DNA of 64,000 nt from Halomonas litopenaei (GCF_003045775.1 NZ_PXNS01000006.1:186001-250000); one strand, 5' to 3'; shown: positions 29,654-38,856, counted from the stretch's first letter. Made by a program: numbers and translations. Notes: generated from the sequence alone by a model not told the origin.

Positions 29654-30601
29654 GTGGCCGAAGGGCGTGAAGTGCAGTGGGTGGAAGTGACCGAAGGCCA
29701 GGTCGGCCAGCGCGTCGACAATTTTCTGATGAGTCGCCTCAAGGGCGCCCCCCGTTCGCTGGTGTACCGCATCGTGCGCAAGGGTGAGGTGCGCGTGAAC
29801 AAGAAGCGGGTCAAGGCGGATACCCGTCTGGCGCTTGGCGATCTGGTGCGTATTCCCCCGCTCAAGCTGGCACCGCAGGAGGCAGTGCGCGAGGTCAGCG
29901 ATAATCTGCGTAATCTGCTGGCCGGCAGCGTGCTGCTGGAAGGGCCTGACTGGATGGTCTTGAACAAGCCGTCGGGACTGGCGGTGCACGGCGGCAGTGG
30001 CGTCAAGATCGGACTGATCGAGGCGCTGCGGCAGGTGCGCGAGGACCTGGACTTCCTGGAGCTGGTGCATCGGCTGGATCGGGATACTTCAGGGTGTCTG
30101 CTGCTGGCCAAGTCCCGGCCGGCGCTGCTTGCGCTGAACCAGTCGCTCAAGCAGCACAAGATGAACAAGCAGTATCTGGCGCTTGTGGCAGGCCGCTGGC
30201 CAGCCCGTCGGGATTTCGTCAGTGCCCGCCTGGATCGCTACGACGCCGGCAACGGCGAGCGTCGAGTCAGGGTCGATCCGCAGGGCAAGGTGGCTCGGAC
30301 CCGCTTTGGTGTGCGTGAGACCTTTGCCGGTGCAACCCTGGTGGAGGCGGAGCCGATCACCGGGCGTACCCATCAGATTCGCGTCCACGCTTCCCACGCC
30401 GGACACGTGCTGTTGGGCGACGACAAGTACGGTACCCGAGAGGGCGCTCGCCTTGGGCGCGAACTGGGGCTGGATCGCCTGTTTCTGCATGCTGCCTCGC
30501 TGACCTTCCCCGAGCCGACCAGTCAGCGGCCGGTGCAGATTCGCGCTCCCCTCGACGATGCCCTGGAAACTGTGCTCGACAAGGCTCGGCGGCGACAGTG
30601 A
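29654..30601 (+). CDS. rluC: 23S rRNA pseudouridine synthase RluC
   Basis: 315 residues (E. coli 319), making pseudouridines at 955, 2504 and 2580 of 23S rRNA. An S4-like domain (VDNFLMSRLKGAPRSLVYRIVRKGEVRVNKKR) at about 15-75 is followed by the RluA catalytic fold with the aspartate in HRLDRDTSG and GRTHQIRVH. I chose the GTG at 29654, which gives the E. coli-like N-terminus; the frame continues upstream to 29531 without homology. It is divergent from rne, a conserved pairing in gammaproteobacteria. Confidence 0.93.
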   Translation: MAEGREVQWVEVTEGQVGQRVDNFLMSRLKGAPRSLVYRIVRKGEVRVNKKRVKADTRLALGDLVRIPPLKLAPQEAVREVSDNLRNLLAGSVLLEGPDWMVLNKPSGLAVHGGSGVKIGLIEALRQVREDLDFLELVHRLDRDTSGCLLLAKSRPALLALNQSLKQHKMNKQYLALVAGRWPARRDFVSARLDRYDAGNGERRVRVDPQGKVARTRFGVRETFAGATLVEAEPITGRTHQIRVHASHAGHVLLGDDKYGTREGARLGRELGLDRLFLHAASLTFPEPTSQRPVQIRAPLDDALETVLDKARRRQ

Positions 30602-30833
30602 AAGATGTCGCCGGCGGCCTTGCCTGGTGCCCGCCTTGTGGCAAGAAAGACTGAAATTACAGTGCGCTAAATGAGCAAGTGTGGGTGAATCGCTGTGTCT
30701 GGCGGACGTGGTGAGCCCGCGCCGGGCAGGCGAGCCAGGTTGCCAAACGATCGTCCTCGGCCAAGGATTCAGGTAAGGCATCGGCGGTTTGTGCCGGCGA
30801 TGCGCCCATGAGTCTTCGGAGGGTAGGACGGTC

Positions 30834-32060
30834 ATGCGTGTCATCAGCGAAAGAGAACAGTTTCCCGGTCACGACGGCAACCAGCTGGCGGCGAGGTTCG
30901 ACCGGCCGGAGGTGGGTGAGCCCCAGGCGGTGGCGATCTTCGCCCATTGCTTTACCTGTACCAAGGATATCCTCGCCGCCAAGCGTATCGCGGCACGACT
31001 GGTGTCGCGGGGCGTGGCGGTATTGCGCTTCGATTTCACCGGTCTTGGTCATTCCGAGGGTGAGTTCGCCAATACCCATTTCAGCTCCAACGTGGATGAC
31101 CTGGTGGCCGCCGCCAAGCATCTCGAGGGGCGTGGGCTGTCACCGTCTCTGCTGGTCGGCCATTCGCTGGGCGGTGCGGCGGTGATCGCCGCCGCCGAGC
31201 GTCTGCCCGGGGTCAAGGCGGTGGCCACCGTCGGGGCGCCCTACGATCCGGCTCATGTGGTTCATAACTTCGGCTCGAACCTCGACGTCATCGAACGCGA
31301 AGGGGAGGCCGAGCTGGTCCTGGCAGGCCGTCCCTTTACCATCCGCAAGGCCTTTATCGAGGATCTCCAGAGTCAGCGTCAGCACGAGCGCATCGAGAAC
31401 CTGGGGCGTCCGCTGCTGGTGCTGCACGCGCCCAACGACGAAACGGTGGAGATCGAAAACGCCTCGGCCATCTTCACCGCCGCTCGTCATCCCAGAAGCT
31501 TTGTTTCGCTGGATGACGCCGACCATCTGCTGACCCGGCCACAGGACGCCGAGTACGCCGCCGAGGTCATCGTCGGCTGGGCGTCGCGCTATCTGGGCCT
31601 GGAGGCGCCGAAGCCCCCCGCGGGAGCGCCTGAAGGCGTCACCCGAGTATCCGAAGCCGATCCCGCAGGCTTTCGTCAGGACGTGGTCGCGGGTGCGCAC
31701 CACCTGCTGGCCGACGAGCCGCTTTCCTACGGTGGGACCAATCTCGGTTTTACGCCGTACCAGTTGCTGGCGGCGGCGCTCGGCTCCTGCACGGCGATGA
31801 CCGTGCGCAGCTACGCCAGGCGCAAGAAGCTTCCGCTCGATGATGTCACCGTGGACGTCTCCCATGACAAGATTCACGCCAAGGATTGTGGCGAGTGCGA
31901 GGCGACCAGTGGCAAAATCGACCACTTCGAACGTGTCCTTTTCCTGACGGGGGATCTCGACCAGGAGGCCCGCGACAAGCTCTTGGCCATCGCTGACCTG
32001 TGTCCGGTGCATCTGACGCTGGAGGGCAAGGCTAGGGTGGTGACTCGGCTGGCAGACTAG
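30834..32060 (+). CDS. Alpha/beta hydrolase fused to an OsmC domain
   Basis: 408 residues. An alpha/beta hydrolase occupies about 1-260, with nucleophile Ser111 in GHSLGGAA, a likely acid in HAPNDETV and His in DDADHLL. An OsmC/Ohr-like domain follows (about 275-408) with cysteines in LGSCTAMTVRSYA and LCPVHLTLEG. OsmC proteins are thiol peroxidases; the hydrolase substrate is unknown. This two-domain protein is a known family, usually described as bifunctional. The ATG at 30834 follows GGAGG; the preceding 232 bp show no clear feature. Confidence 0.9.
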   Translation: MRVISEREQFPGHDGNQLAARFDRPEVGEPQAVAIFAHCFTCTKDILAAKRIAARLVSRGVAVLRFDFTGLGHSEGEFANTHFSSNVDDLVAAAKHLEGRGLSPSLLVGHSLGGAAVIAAAERLPGVKAVATVGAPYDPAHVVHNFGSNLDVIEREGEAELVLAGRPFTIRKAFIEDLQSQRQHERIENLGRPLLVLHAPNDETVEIENASAIFTAARHPRSFVSLDDADHLLTRPQDAEYAAEVIVGWASRYLGLEAPKPPAGAPEGVTRVSEADPAGFRQDVVAGAHHLLADEPLSYGGTNLGFTPYQLLAAALGSCTAMTVRSYARRKKLPLDDVTVDVSHDKIHAKDCGECEATSGKIDHFERVLFLTGDLDQEARDKLLAIADLCPVHLTLEGKARVVTRLAD

Positions 32061-32218
32061 TCCTGACGGGCGCAGGCCGCTGTCACTGTTAGTCGTGGCG
32101 TCTGGTTCTCTGGTGCTGCGCCGAGCCGGTCTGCGTGCTTGAGTGACCCATCATCGGGGAAGAGGCATTTATCCATGGGCGATGGCGTGGACGCCGTCGT
32201 CTCTCGAGGAGTTGTCTC

Positions 32219-32863
32219 TTGCGCTATGACCTGACCATCTTTGACTGGGATGGCACCCTGATGGATTCCATCGCCCGGATCGTATCCTGCATGCAGGCGG
32301 CTGGCCGCGAGGCCGAGTGGGGCGAGCTGGGGGAAGGCGAGATTCGCGATATCATCGGTCTCGGTCTGCCGGAAGCCATCGCCACCTTGTGTCCGGGTAT
32401 CCAGCCGGAGCAGGCCGAGCGTTTGAAGGCACGCTATGCCTGGCACTTCGTCGAGGGTGATGCCACCCCGGTCACCTTCTATCCCGGCGTCGAGGCGGGG
32501 CTGGCCTCGCTGGCCTCGTCCTCGGCGCTGGCCGTGGCCACCGGCAAGAGCCGTCGCGGGCTCGATCGTATCTTCCGCCAGAGCGACACCGGTCGCTTCT
32601 TTCGTGCCAGTCGTACCGCCGACGAGACGCGTTCCAAGCCGGATCCCCTGATGCTGGTCGAGCTGCTCGAAGAGTGCGGCGTCGACGCCTCCCGCGCCGT
32701 CATGATCGGCGATACCGAGTACGATATGGAAATGGCGCGTGCCATCGGCATGCCGCGCATCGCTGTCTCGTATGGTGTGCACGATGTGCAGCGGCTGTCG
32801 CGCAGTGAGCCGCTGCTGGTGGCGGATCGCTTCGATCAGGTGCTGGACCACCTGGCTGGCTGA
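32219..32863 (+). CDS. HAD-superfamily phosphatase, Gph-like
   Basis: 214 residues with the HAD motif I FDWDGTLMDS (Asp9, Asp11), a motif II threonine in AVATGKSRRG, Lys in RSKPDPLML and motif III GDTEYDMEMA. The cap domain is small and alpha-helical, as in phosphoglycolate phosphatase relatives. The TTG start at 32219 has GAGGAG about 7 bp upstream and yields the expected RYDLTIFDWDG. In Pseudomonas the same family lies between rluC and sppA. The substrate cannot be deduced. Confidence 0.87.
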   Translation: MRYDLTIFDWDGTLMDSIARIVSCMQAAGREAEWGELGEGEIRDIIGLGLPEAIATLCPGIQPEQAERLKARYAWHFVEGDATPVTFYPGVEAGLASLASSSALAVATGKSRRGLDRIFRQSDTGRFFRASRTADETRSKPDPLMLVELLEECGVDASRAVMIGDTEYDMEMARAIGMPRIAVSYGVHDVQRLSRSEPLLVADRFDQVLDHLAG

Positions 32864-32931
32864 ATCGCGTCGATCGTCTGGCAAATCGTTTTCTATTCCT
32901 GGTTGTCGCCAGGCTTGCAAGGAGTGGTGGG

Positions 32932-34035
32932 ATGTCGGATACCCCCAAGGATGACCCCTGGACCCAGGGGGAGATGTCGTCTTCCAGCGGCAAGGGAGCG
33001 GCGGCAGCCGGCGGTAGTGGGCCGGACAAGAGCGGCGGCAGCGGGCCGGCTGAATCGTCCGGCGACAGCGCCGAAGTATTGCGGGAGCGCCAGCGCCTTG
33101 CCCAGATCGAGAGCATGGACCGCTGGATCCAGAGCGTACTGGTCGAGCAGCGGCGCAGTCGGCGCTGGAAGCTGTTCTTTCGTTTCGCCTGGCTGGCGCT
33201 GCTGCTGGGAGTGGCGGCGCTGGTGGGCTTTGCACTGCTGATGGTGCCTGGCGATGAGCGAGAGCAGGCCAGGCATCTTGGGGTGGTCAAGGTCGACGGT
33301 GTGATCGATAGCGAGTCGCCGGCCAATGCCGAGCGCCTGATCGAAGGTATCGAAGCCGCCTGGGAGTCGCCCAGCAGCGCCGCGGTGGTATTGCATATCA
33401 ACAGTCCGGGCGGCAGTCCGGTGCAGTCCCAGCGGGTCTACAAGGCGGTGATGGCCCTGCGCGAGCGCGGCGACAAGCCGATCGTCGCGGTGGTCGAGGA
33501 CCTGGGGGCCAGCGGCGCCTATTACATGGCGTCTGCGGCGGACGAGATTGTCGCTGCGCCGTCCAGTCTGGTCGGCTCTATCGGCGTCATCTACGCCGGC
33601 TTCGGGCTGGAGGGGGCCATCGATGACCTGGGTGTGGAGCGGCGCGTCTTCACCGCAGGCGACAACAAGGCCTTTCTCGATCCCTTCTCCGAGATGCGTC
33701 CCGAACAGCAGGCCTTCTGGCAAGAGGTGCTGGATACGACCCATCAGCAGTTCATCGATGCGGTCAAGGCAGGGCGCGGTGATCGTCTGGCCGATGATCC
33801 CCGGATCTTCAGCGGCCTGATCTGGACCGGAGAGCAGGCGCTGGAGCTGGGCCTGGTGGATCGCCTGGGTACCCTGGACGAAGAGGCCCATGAATGGCTC
33901 GACCAGCCACGAATCAAGGACTACACCCCATCCCAGGACCCCTTCGACCGCCTGGCTCGGCGCTTCGGTGTGGGCGTGGCCCAGTGGATGGGGCTGCCGC
34001 AGGCGTCATCGCCGGTGCGTTATCAGTTGCCCTGA
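32932..34035 (+). CDS. sppA: Signal peptide peptidase SppA, short form
   Basis: S49-family membrane serine protease of 367 residues that cleaves leftover signal peptides. A cytoplasmic Gly/Ser-rich N-terminus of about 80 residues (GGSGPDKSGGSGPAES) precedes one membrane segment near 90-107. The catalytic serine lies in LGASGAYYMA and the lysine in AGDNKAFLDPF, the pairing of the single-domain form. INSPGGSPVQSQ is the oxyanion-region motif. The last 13 bp overlap the convergent maf gene. Confidence 0.92.
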   Translation: MSDTPKDDPWTQGEMSSSSGKGAAAAGGSGPDKSGGSGPAESSGDSAEVLRERQRLAQIESMDRWIQSVLVEQRRSRRWKLFFRFAWLALLLGVAALVGFALLMVPGDEREQARHLGVVKVDGVIDSESPANAERLIEGIEAAWESPSSAAVVLHINSPGGSPVQSQRVYKAVMALRERGDKPIVAVVEDLGASGAYYMASAADEIVAAPSSLVGSIGVIYAGFGLEGAIDDLGVERRVFTAGDNKAFLDPFSEMRPEQQAFWQEVLDTTHQQFIDAVKAGRGDRLADDPRIFSGLIWTGEQALELGLVDRLGTLDEEAHEWLDQPRIKDYTPSQDPFDRLARRFGVGVAQWMGLPQASSPVRYQLP

Positions 34036-34643
34036 TCGCCGTTCGCGACATCGGTGGCGGATGCCGCCAGGGGGTCGGCGCCAGCCTCGCGCAGCCACCG
34101 GCACAGCAGAATCAGAGGGAGGCCGATCAGACTGTTCGGGTCGTCACCCTCCAGGCGCTCGAACAGGGTGATGCCGAGACCCTCCATGCGAAAGCTGCCA
34201 GCGCACTGAAGCGGCTGCTCGCGGGCGACGTAGGTGCTGATCTCGGTGTCGGTGAGACGGCGAAAGACCACGTCATAGTGCTGGTAGCCGACCCAATGGC
34301 GATGCTCGGCGGTGTCGAGCAGCGCCAGTCCGGTGACAAAACGCACCCGTTGCCCCGAGAAGGCTCGCAGTTGTGCGCAGGCGCGCTCCTGGGTGTGGGG
34401 CTTGCCCAGGATCTGGTCGTCGAACAGGGCTACCTGGTCGGAGCCGATGATCAGGTGGCGCGAGTAGGCGTCGGCCAGCGCTTCGGCCTTGGTCAGCGAC
34501 AGCCGCTGCACCAATGATGTGGGCGTCTCGTCCGTGCCGCGGGTCTCGTCGATGTCCGGGCTCGCCCAGGAGAAGGGCAGGCCCAGCCGTTCAAGCAGTT
34601 CGCGGCGCCAGGGTGAGCTGGAGGCAAGCACCAGTGGGGTCAT
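34023..34643 (-). CDS. maf: Maf-like nucleotide pyrophosphatase (YceF type)
   Basis: 206 residues with LASSSPWRRELLERLGLPF at the start, the SDQV catalytic region (IIGSDQVALFDDQILGKP) and GSFRMEGLGITLFERLEGDD-type core. Family members hydrolyse modified or methylated nucleotides such as 7-methyl-GTP and help prevent misincorporation. I chose ATG 34643 because it gives the canonical N-terminus; the frame upstream is not conserved. Orientation opposite to yceD-rpmF-plsX is the usual arrangement. Confidence 0.92.
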   Translation of the reverse strand: MTPLVLASSSPWRRELLERLGLPFSWASPDIDETRGTDETPTSLVQRLSLTKAEALADAYSRHLIIGSDQVALFDDQILGKPHTQERACAQLRAFSGQRVRFVTGLALLDTAEHRHWVGYQHYDVVFRRLTDTEISTYVAREQPLQCAGSFRMEGLGITLFERLEGDDPNSLIGLPLILLCRWLREAGADPLAASATDVANGDQGN

Positions 34644-34755
34644 GCGTCCTTCCTTGCAATGTGTGGAGTCGTGTCGGGGAGGCCCGCTATGGGCAGGTTG
34701 TGCTCGTCGGGTTCGAGCGGATCCCGGGACATGGTAACCTATTGAGCACAGGGCT

Positions 34756-34784
34756 TTGACAGGGGCGGAACGAGTGCCTATCAT
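34756..34784 (+). promoter_or_regulatory. Strong sigma-70 promoter of the yceD-rpmF-plsX-fab operon
   Basis: Consensus TTGACA (34756-34761), a 17-bp spacer and TATCAT (34779-34784). Transcription should start around 34791-34794, at or just before the yceD ATG at 34794, which would make the mRNA leaderless or nearly so. Confidence 0.8.
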
Positions 34785-34793
34785 TGCGCGCCT

Positions 34794-35327
34794 ATGTTGA
34801 CCTCACGATTGCCCGGCCGGGTCGAGCCCTACAAGCTCGCCGCCCAAGCCGAACACCTCGAAGGCCTGGTGGCGCTGGCCGACATGAGCCGCCTGACCGA
34901 AGAGGTCGGCGCTCAACAGGGCGATGCCAGCGCCTGGCTGGAATTCGCCATCGACGCTCAGGGGCGTCGGGTGATCCGGGGGCGCCTGGAGGCCGATCTG
35001 CAGCTGCCGTGTCGCCGCTGCCTCGAGCCCATGGCCCAACATGTCACGAGCGACTTCCTGCTCGGGCTCGTCAGCAGTGACGACCTGGCCGCCGATCTGC
35101 CGAGCACCCATGAACCGGTGCTGGTGGAGAATGAACAGCTGGACCTGCTGGGTGTGGTCGAGGATGAACTTATCCTCAGTCTGCCCCAGGTGGTCTACCA
35201 CGACGAGTCAGAGTGTCCTGTCTCGCGCGACCAGCTGAGCAGCGGGGCGGATGCCGAAGTCTCGGAAGCGCCCTCTGGCAGTCCCTTTGACGTGCTCAAG
35301 CGCCTCAAGGGCAACACCGATACCTGA
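34794..35327 (+). CDS. yceD: YceD family 23S rRNA accumulation protein (DUF177)
   Basis: 177 residues aligned along the E. coli YceD pattern: LPGRVEPYKLAAQ at the start, the CRRC pair (LPCRRCLEPM) near 73-76, and LDLLGVVEDELILSLP. YceD is a conserved partner of rpmF with a role in 23S rRNA accumulation. The N-terminus fits the family, so the ATG at 34794 seems right although no ribosome site is available (promoter -10 ends 9 bp upstream). It heads the lipid synthesis operon. Confidence 0.9.
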   Translation: MLTSRLPGRVEPYKLAAQAEHLEGLVALADMSRLTEEVGAQQGDASAWLEFAIDAQGRRVIRGRLEADLQLPCRRCLEPMAQHVTSDFLLGLVSSDDLAADLPSTHEPVLVENEQLDLLGVVEDELILSLPQVVYHDESECPVSRDQLSSGADAEVSEAPSGSPFDVLKRLKGNTDT

Positions 35328-35352
35328 TCGATTTTTTGTGGAGTGATTTCCC

Positions 35353-35523
35353 ATGGCAGTTCAGCAGAACCGTAAGACCCGTTCCAAGCGCGGCATGCGT
35401 CGTAGCCACGACGCCCTGAGTGCACCGACCCTGTCCCAGGACAAGGAGACCGGCACCACTCACCTGCGTCACCACGTCTCCCCGGACGGTTTCTATCGCG
35501 GTCGCAAGGTCGTCGACGTATAA
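35353..35523 (+). CDS. rpmF: 50S ribosomal protein L32
   Basis: 56 codons, [20 protein letters not shown] at the start and RGRKVVDV at the end. The sequence closely follows E. coli L32 and lacks the four zinc-binding cysteines, so it is the zinc-independent form. GGAG stands 12 bp before the ATG. The yceD-rpmF-plsX order links ribosome and membrane-lipid synthesis and is conserved in many bacteria. Confidence 0.97.
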   Translation: MAVQQNRKTRSKRGMRRSHDALSAPTLSQDKETGTTHLRHHVSPDGFYRGRKVVDV

Positions 35524-35557
35524 GTTGACGACGCCTCGATAGCGCCTGGCCGCCGGG

Positions 35558-36631
35558 ATGCGGATTGCCGTAGATGCCATGGGCGGGGACAAGGGTCCCC
35601 GCGCCACCGTGGCGGGGGCGGCCAGGGCAGTCATCGAGGACCCGCAGCTCGACATTCAGCTGTTTGGCCCTGCGGGCCTGCTGGATGACGAGATTTCACG
35701 CCTGCCGCGGCCTCTGGCCGCGGCGGCGTCGCATCTGCACCTGTGTGACGCACCCGATATCATCCCCGCCGATATGCGCGCCTCTCAGGCGCTGCGCCGA
35801 GGCCATGCTTCAAGCATGGCTCGCATGCTTGACTGTGTGGCGGCGGGTGAGGCCGATGTCGGCGTCAGTTCCGGCAATACTGGCGCCTTGATGGCGCTGT
35901 CGCGCCGCGCCCTTGGCATGGTTCCGGGCGTGCCACGCCCGGCCATCAGTACGGCGATTCCGACGCGAGGCGACGGACGCTGCTATTTGCTTGATCTGGG
36001 TGCCAATGTGGATGTGTCGGCGGAGCGCCTGGTGGACTTCGCCCTGATGGGCGATATCATGGCGCGCCACGTCGACGGTCTGGCGGCTCCGCGGATTGCC
36101 CTGCTCAACGTTGGGGTGGAGTCGACCAAGGGCTCCCTGGCGGTACAGCAGGCCGATGCGGCACTGCGCCAGGTGGCCGGGATCGACTATCTTGGCTTTA
36201 TCGAGGGCGATGGCGTGTTTGCCGGTCAGGCGGACGTCGTGGTCTGTGACGGCTTTGTCGGCAATGTGCTGCTCAAGGCCAGCGAGGGCCTGGCCAAGAT
36301 GCTGGTCGGTCGCGTCCAGGCGACCTTCGAGGCGCACTGGGGGAGTCGGCTGGTGGGGATGCTGGCCCGTCCAGCGCTCAGACGATTGAAGAGTGAACTG
36401 GATCCGGTTCGCTACAACGGCGCCAGCCTGCTGGGGCTGGCGGGTATTGTGATAAAGAGTCATGGCAGCTGTGACGCTCAGGGTTTTTACTACGCCCTGA
36501 AGCGCGCCTCCCAGGAGGTCAGCCGTGACTTGCCGAGCCGGCTGGAGGCCGAGCTCGACCATCGTCGTCCATCTTCCGGTCCCTTGTCAGGGGGCAGTGT
36601 GGATATGGATGATGGCCAACAAGAGCTATAG
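35558..36631 (+). CDS. plsX: Phosphate acyltransferase PlsX
   Basis: 357 residues converting acyl-ACP to acyl-phosphate, the acyl donor for phospholipid synthesis in the PlsX/PlsY route. The start MRIAVDAMGGDKGP is canonical, followed by SSGNTGALMALS and the FIEGDGVFAGQADVVVCDGFVGNVLLK core. The C-terminal 35 residues (SRLEAELDHRRPSSG...) extend beyond the E. coli length slightly and are Ser/Asp-rich. It is 9 bp from fabD. Confidence 0.95.
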   Translation: MRIAVDAMGGDKGPRATVAGAARAVIEDPQLDIQLFGPAGLLDDEISRLPRPLAAAASHLHLCDAPDIIPADMRASQALRRGHASSMARMLDCVAAGEADVGVSSGNTGALMALSRRALGMVPGVPRPAISTAIPTRGDGRCYLLDLGANVDVSAERLVDFALMGDIMARHVDGLAAPRIALLNVGVESTKGSLAVQQADAALRQVAGIDYLGFIEGDGVFAGQADVVVCDGFVGNVLLKASEGLAKMLVGRVQATFEAHWGSRLVGMLARPALRRLKSELDPVRYNGASLLGLAGIVIKSHGSCDAQGFYYALKRASQEVSRDLPSRLEAELDHRRPSSGPLSGGSVDMDDGQQEL

Positions 36632-36640
36632 GTGATCAAG

Positions 36641-37588
36641 ATGACTCAACCGCTTGCCCTTATCTTCCCTGGGCAGGGGTCGCAACAGGTCGGCATGCTG
36701 CGCGATCTGGCCGAACGCTACAGCGTGGTGAGGACGACCTTCGAGGAGGCCTCGGAGGCGCTGGGTTACGACCTGTGGCAGGTGGTCCAGGAAGGTCCTG
36801 CGGAGGCGCTCAATGCCACCGCCTGCACCCAGCCGGCACTGTTGGCCTCCAGCGTGGCGATCTGGCGCGTGTGGCAGGAACTCGAGGGCCCGCGCCCCGG
36901 TGCCATGGCCGGCCATAGTCTCGGCGAATACAGCGCCATGGTGTGCGCCGGCGCGCTTTCCTTTGCGGAAGGGGTTCGTCTGGTTCGCCTGCGCGGCGAA
37001 GCCATGCAGCAGGCCGTGCCGGCCGGGCAGGGCGCCATGGCAGCGATTCTCGGTCTGGACGACGCGGCCGTCGAGCAGGCCTGCGCCAAGGCGGCCGACG
37101 GGGACGTGGTCTCTGCTGTCAACTACAATGCTCCCGGGCAGGTGGTGATCGCCGGCAGCAAGGCCGCCGTGGATCGTGCCATCGCCGCCTGTCAGGAGGC
37201 CGGGGCCAAGCGCGCGATGCCGTTGCCGGTATCGGTGCCTTCCCACTGTGACCTGATGCGGCCGGCTGCCGAGCGGCTGGAGCAGGCGCTTGGCGATATC
37301 GAGCTCAAGGCGCCGCGCTATACCGTGGTGCAGAACGTCGATGCCCAGGCCCATGCCGATGTGGCCACCCTGCGCACTCGCCTGATCGAGCAGCTCTACC
37401 AGCCGGTGCGTTGGGTCTCCTGCGTCGAGAAGATGGTCGACGGCGGTGCCGAGGTGTTCATCGAGTGCGGGCCCGGCAAGGTCCTCACCGGCCTCAACAA
37501 GCGTATTGCCCGGGGCAGTCGCGGACTGGCGGTCAATGATCCCGACAGTCTCAGTGCCGCCCTTGAGCTGGCTCGCGAGATCAACTGA
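36641..37588 (+). CDS. fabD: Malonyl-CoA--ACP transacylase
   Basis: 315 residues loading malonyl groups onto ACP. Visible are FPGQGSQ at 9-15, the nucleophile Ser93 in GHSLGEYSAM and the partner His202 in VPSHCDLM, with the arginine in RLRGEAMQ. I prefer the ATG at 36641, with AGGTGA just upstream, to the in-frame GTG at 36632. The fabD-fabG spacer holds a 7-bp hairpin (37603-37621) with no T-tract. Confidence 0.96.
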   Translation: MTQPLALIFPGQGSQQVGMLRDLAERYSVVRTTFEEASEALGYDLWQVVQEGPAEALNATACTQPALLASSVAIWRVWQELEGPRPGAMAGHSLGEYSAMVCAGALSFAEGVRLVRLRGEAMQQAVPAGQGAMAAILGLDDAAVEQACAKAADGDVVSAVNYNAPGQVVIAGSKAAVDRAIAACQEAGAKRAMPLPVSVPSHCDLMRPAAERLEQALGDIELKAPRYTVVQNVDAQAHADVATLRTRLIEQLYQPVRWVSCVEKMVDGGAEVFIECGPGKVLTGLNKRIARGSRGLAVNDPDSLSAALELAREIN

Positions 37589-37648
37589 TCGAAAGCCTCC
37601 TGGCCCGGCGCTGTGCCGGGCGACAACGACGAAGCAATGGAAGTGACC

Positions 37649-38392
37649 ATGACAACCGAGCCTAGAGTCGCCCTGATTACCGGGGCCAGCCGCGGTATCG
37701 GCCGTGCCATCGCCCACGAGCTGGGGCGGCAGGGTCGCATCGTGATCGGCACCGCCACCACCGATGCCGGTGCCGACCGCATCGATGCGGACCTCAAGGA
37801 GCAGGGGTTTCAGGGCGCAGGGCGCCGCCTCGATGTCACCGATCCGACCAGCGTCGAAGCACTGCTGAAGTCGATCAACGACGAGTTTGGTGCGCCGACC
37901 ATCCTGGTCAACAATGCCGGTATCACCCGTGACAATCTGCTGATGCGAATGAAGGAAGATGAGTGGGATGGTGTACTCGACGCCAACCTCAAGTCGGTCT
38001 TTCGCCTCAGCAAGGCGTGCCTGCGTGGCATGAGCAAGGCCCGTTGGGGCCGTATCGTATCCGTCAGTTCGGTGGTCGCCACCATGGGCAACGCCGGCCA
38101 AAGCAACTATGCTGCCGCCAAGGCGGGCATGGAAGGCTTCACCCGGGCGCTGGCGCGCGAGGTGGCTTCCCGTGCCATTACCGTCAATGCCGTGGCGCCT
38201 GGCTTTATTGCCACCGACATGACCCAGGCGCTGTCCGAGGATCAGCAGACGATGCTCAAGGGGCAGGTGCCTCTGGCGCGTCTGGGGCAGCCCGAGGAAA
38301 TCGCCGCGGCGGTCGGGTTCTTGACCAGCGATAGCGCAGCCTATATCACTGGCGAAACCCTGCACGTCAATGGCGGGATGAACATGCGCTGA
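37649..38392 (+). CDS. fabG: 3-oxoacyl-ACP reductase FabG
   Basis: Short-chain dehydrogenase of 247 residues (E. coli 244) reducing beta-ketoacyl-ACP with NADPH. TGASRGIGRA at 11-20 binds the cofactor, NNAG is at 88-91, and the Ser-Tyr-Lys site is Ser140, Tyr154, Lys158 (QSNYAAAKAG). The ATG at 37649 follows GGAAGTGA; a more distal ATG at 37637 has no ribosome site. The conserved C-terminus ends HVNGGMNMR. Confidence 0.96.
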   Translation: MTTEPRVALITGASRGIGRAIAHELGRQGRIVIGTATTDAGADRIDADLKEQGFQGAGRRLDVTDPTSVEALLKSINDEFGAPTILVNNAGITRDNLLMRMKEDEWDGVLDANLKSVFRLSKACLRGMSKARWGRIVSVSSVVATMGNAGQSNYAAAKAGMEGFTRALAREVASRAITVNAVAPGFIATDMTQALSEDQQTMLKGQVPLARLGQPEEIAAAVGFLTSDSAAYITGETLHVNGGMNMR

Positions 38393-38513
38393 ATGCGCTT
38401 CCTGCGTGTGTTGCGTCGACCCGAAGGGGTCTATAAACTACCCCGCAGTTTACTTGCGGAATTAACCAGCTGGTCATCAGAACGGCTAACGTGAACGACT
38501 GGAGTATGTCTAA

Positions 38514-38747
38514 ATGAGCACCATCGAAGAGCGCGTGAAGAAAGTTGTGGCAGAGCGCCTGAACGTCAAGGAAGAAGATATTCAGAACTCCTCTTCCTTC
38601 ACCGAGGACCTGGGCGCTGATTCCCTGGACACCGTTGAGCTGGTGATGGCGCTGGAAGAGGAATTCGATACCGAAATTCCTGATGAAGAAGCCGAGAAGA
38701 TTACCACCGTTCAGGAAGCGATCGACTACGTCAACGCCAACCAGTAA
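38514..38747 (+). CDS. acpP: Acyl carrier protein
   Basis: 77 acidic residues, nearly identical in layout to E. coli ACP; the 4'-phosphopantetheine site is Ser37 in [11 protein letters not shown]. Codon usage is slightly more A/T-rich than in neighbours, typical of a highly expressed small gene. The 121-bp gap after fabG contains TTGCGT (38411) and TATAAA (38432) at a 15-bp spacing, a possible weak promoter. A strong terminator follows, separating it partly from fabF. Confidence 0.98.
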   Translation: MSTIEERVKKVVAERLNVKEEDIQNSSSFTEDLGADSLDTVELVMALEEEFDTEIPDEEAEKITTVQEAIDYVNANQ

Positions 38748-38826
38748 GACCGGCTCGGTGTTCCGAGTCAGTCTGCCGGTGGCGGCGATGGCCGCTTGCT
38801 GAAAGGCGGGGATGCAATCCCCGCGG

Positions 38827-38856
38827 AAGCCGTCCTGGTTCGCCAGGGCGGCTTTT
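38827..38856 (+). terminator. acpP terminator
   Basis: AAGCCGTCCTGG (38827-38838) pairs with 38843-38854 around a TTCG tetraloop (one G-T pair), and the 3' arm runs into TTTTG. A second inverted repeat, GCGGGGAT...ATCCCCGC, lies immediately upstream (about 38807-38825). Confidence 0.85.
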
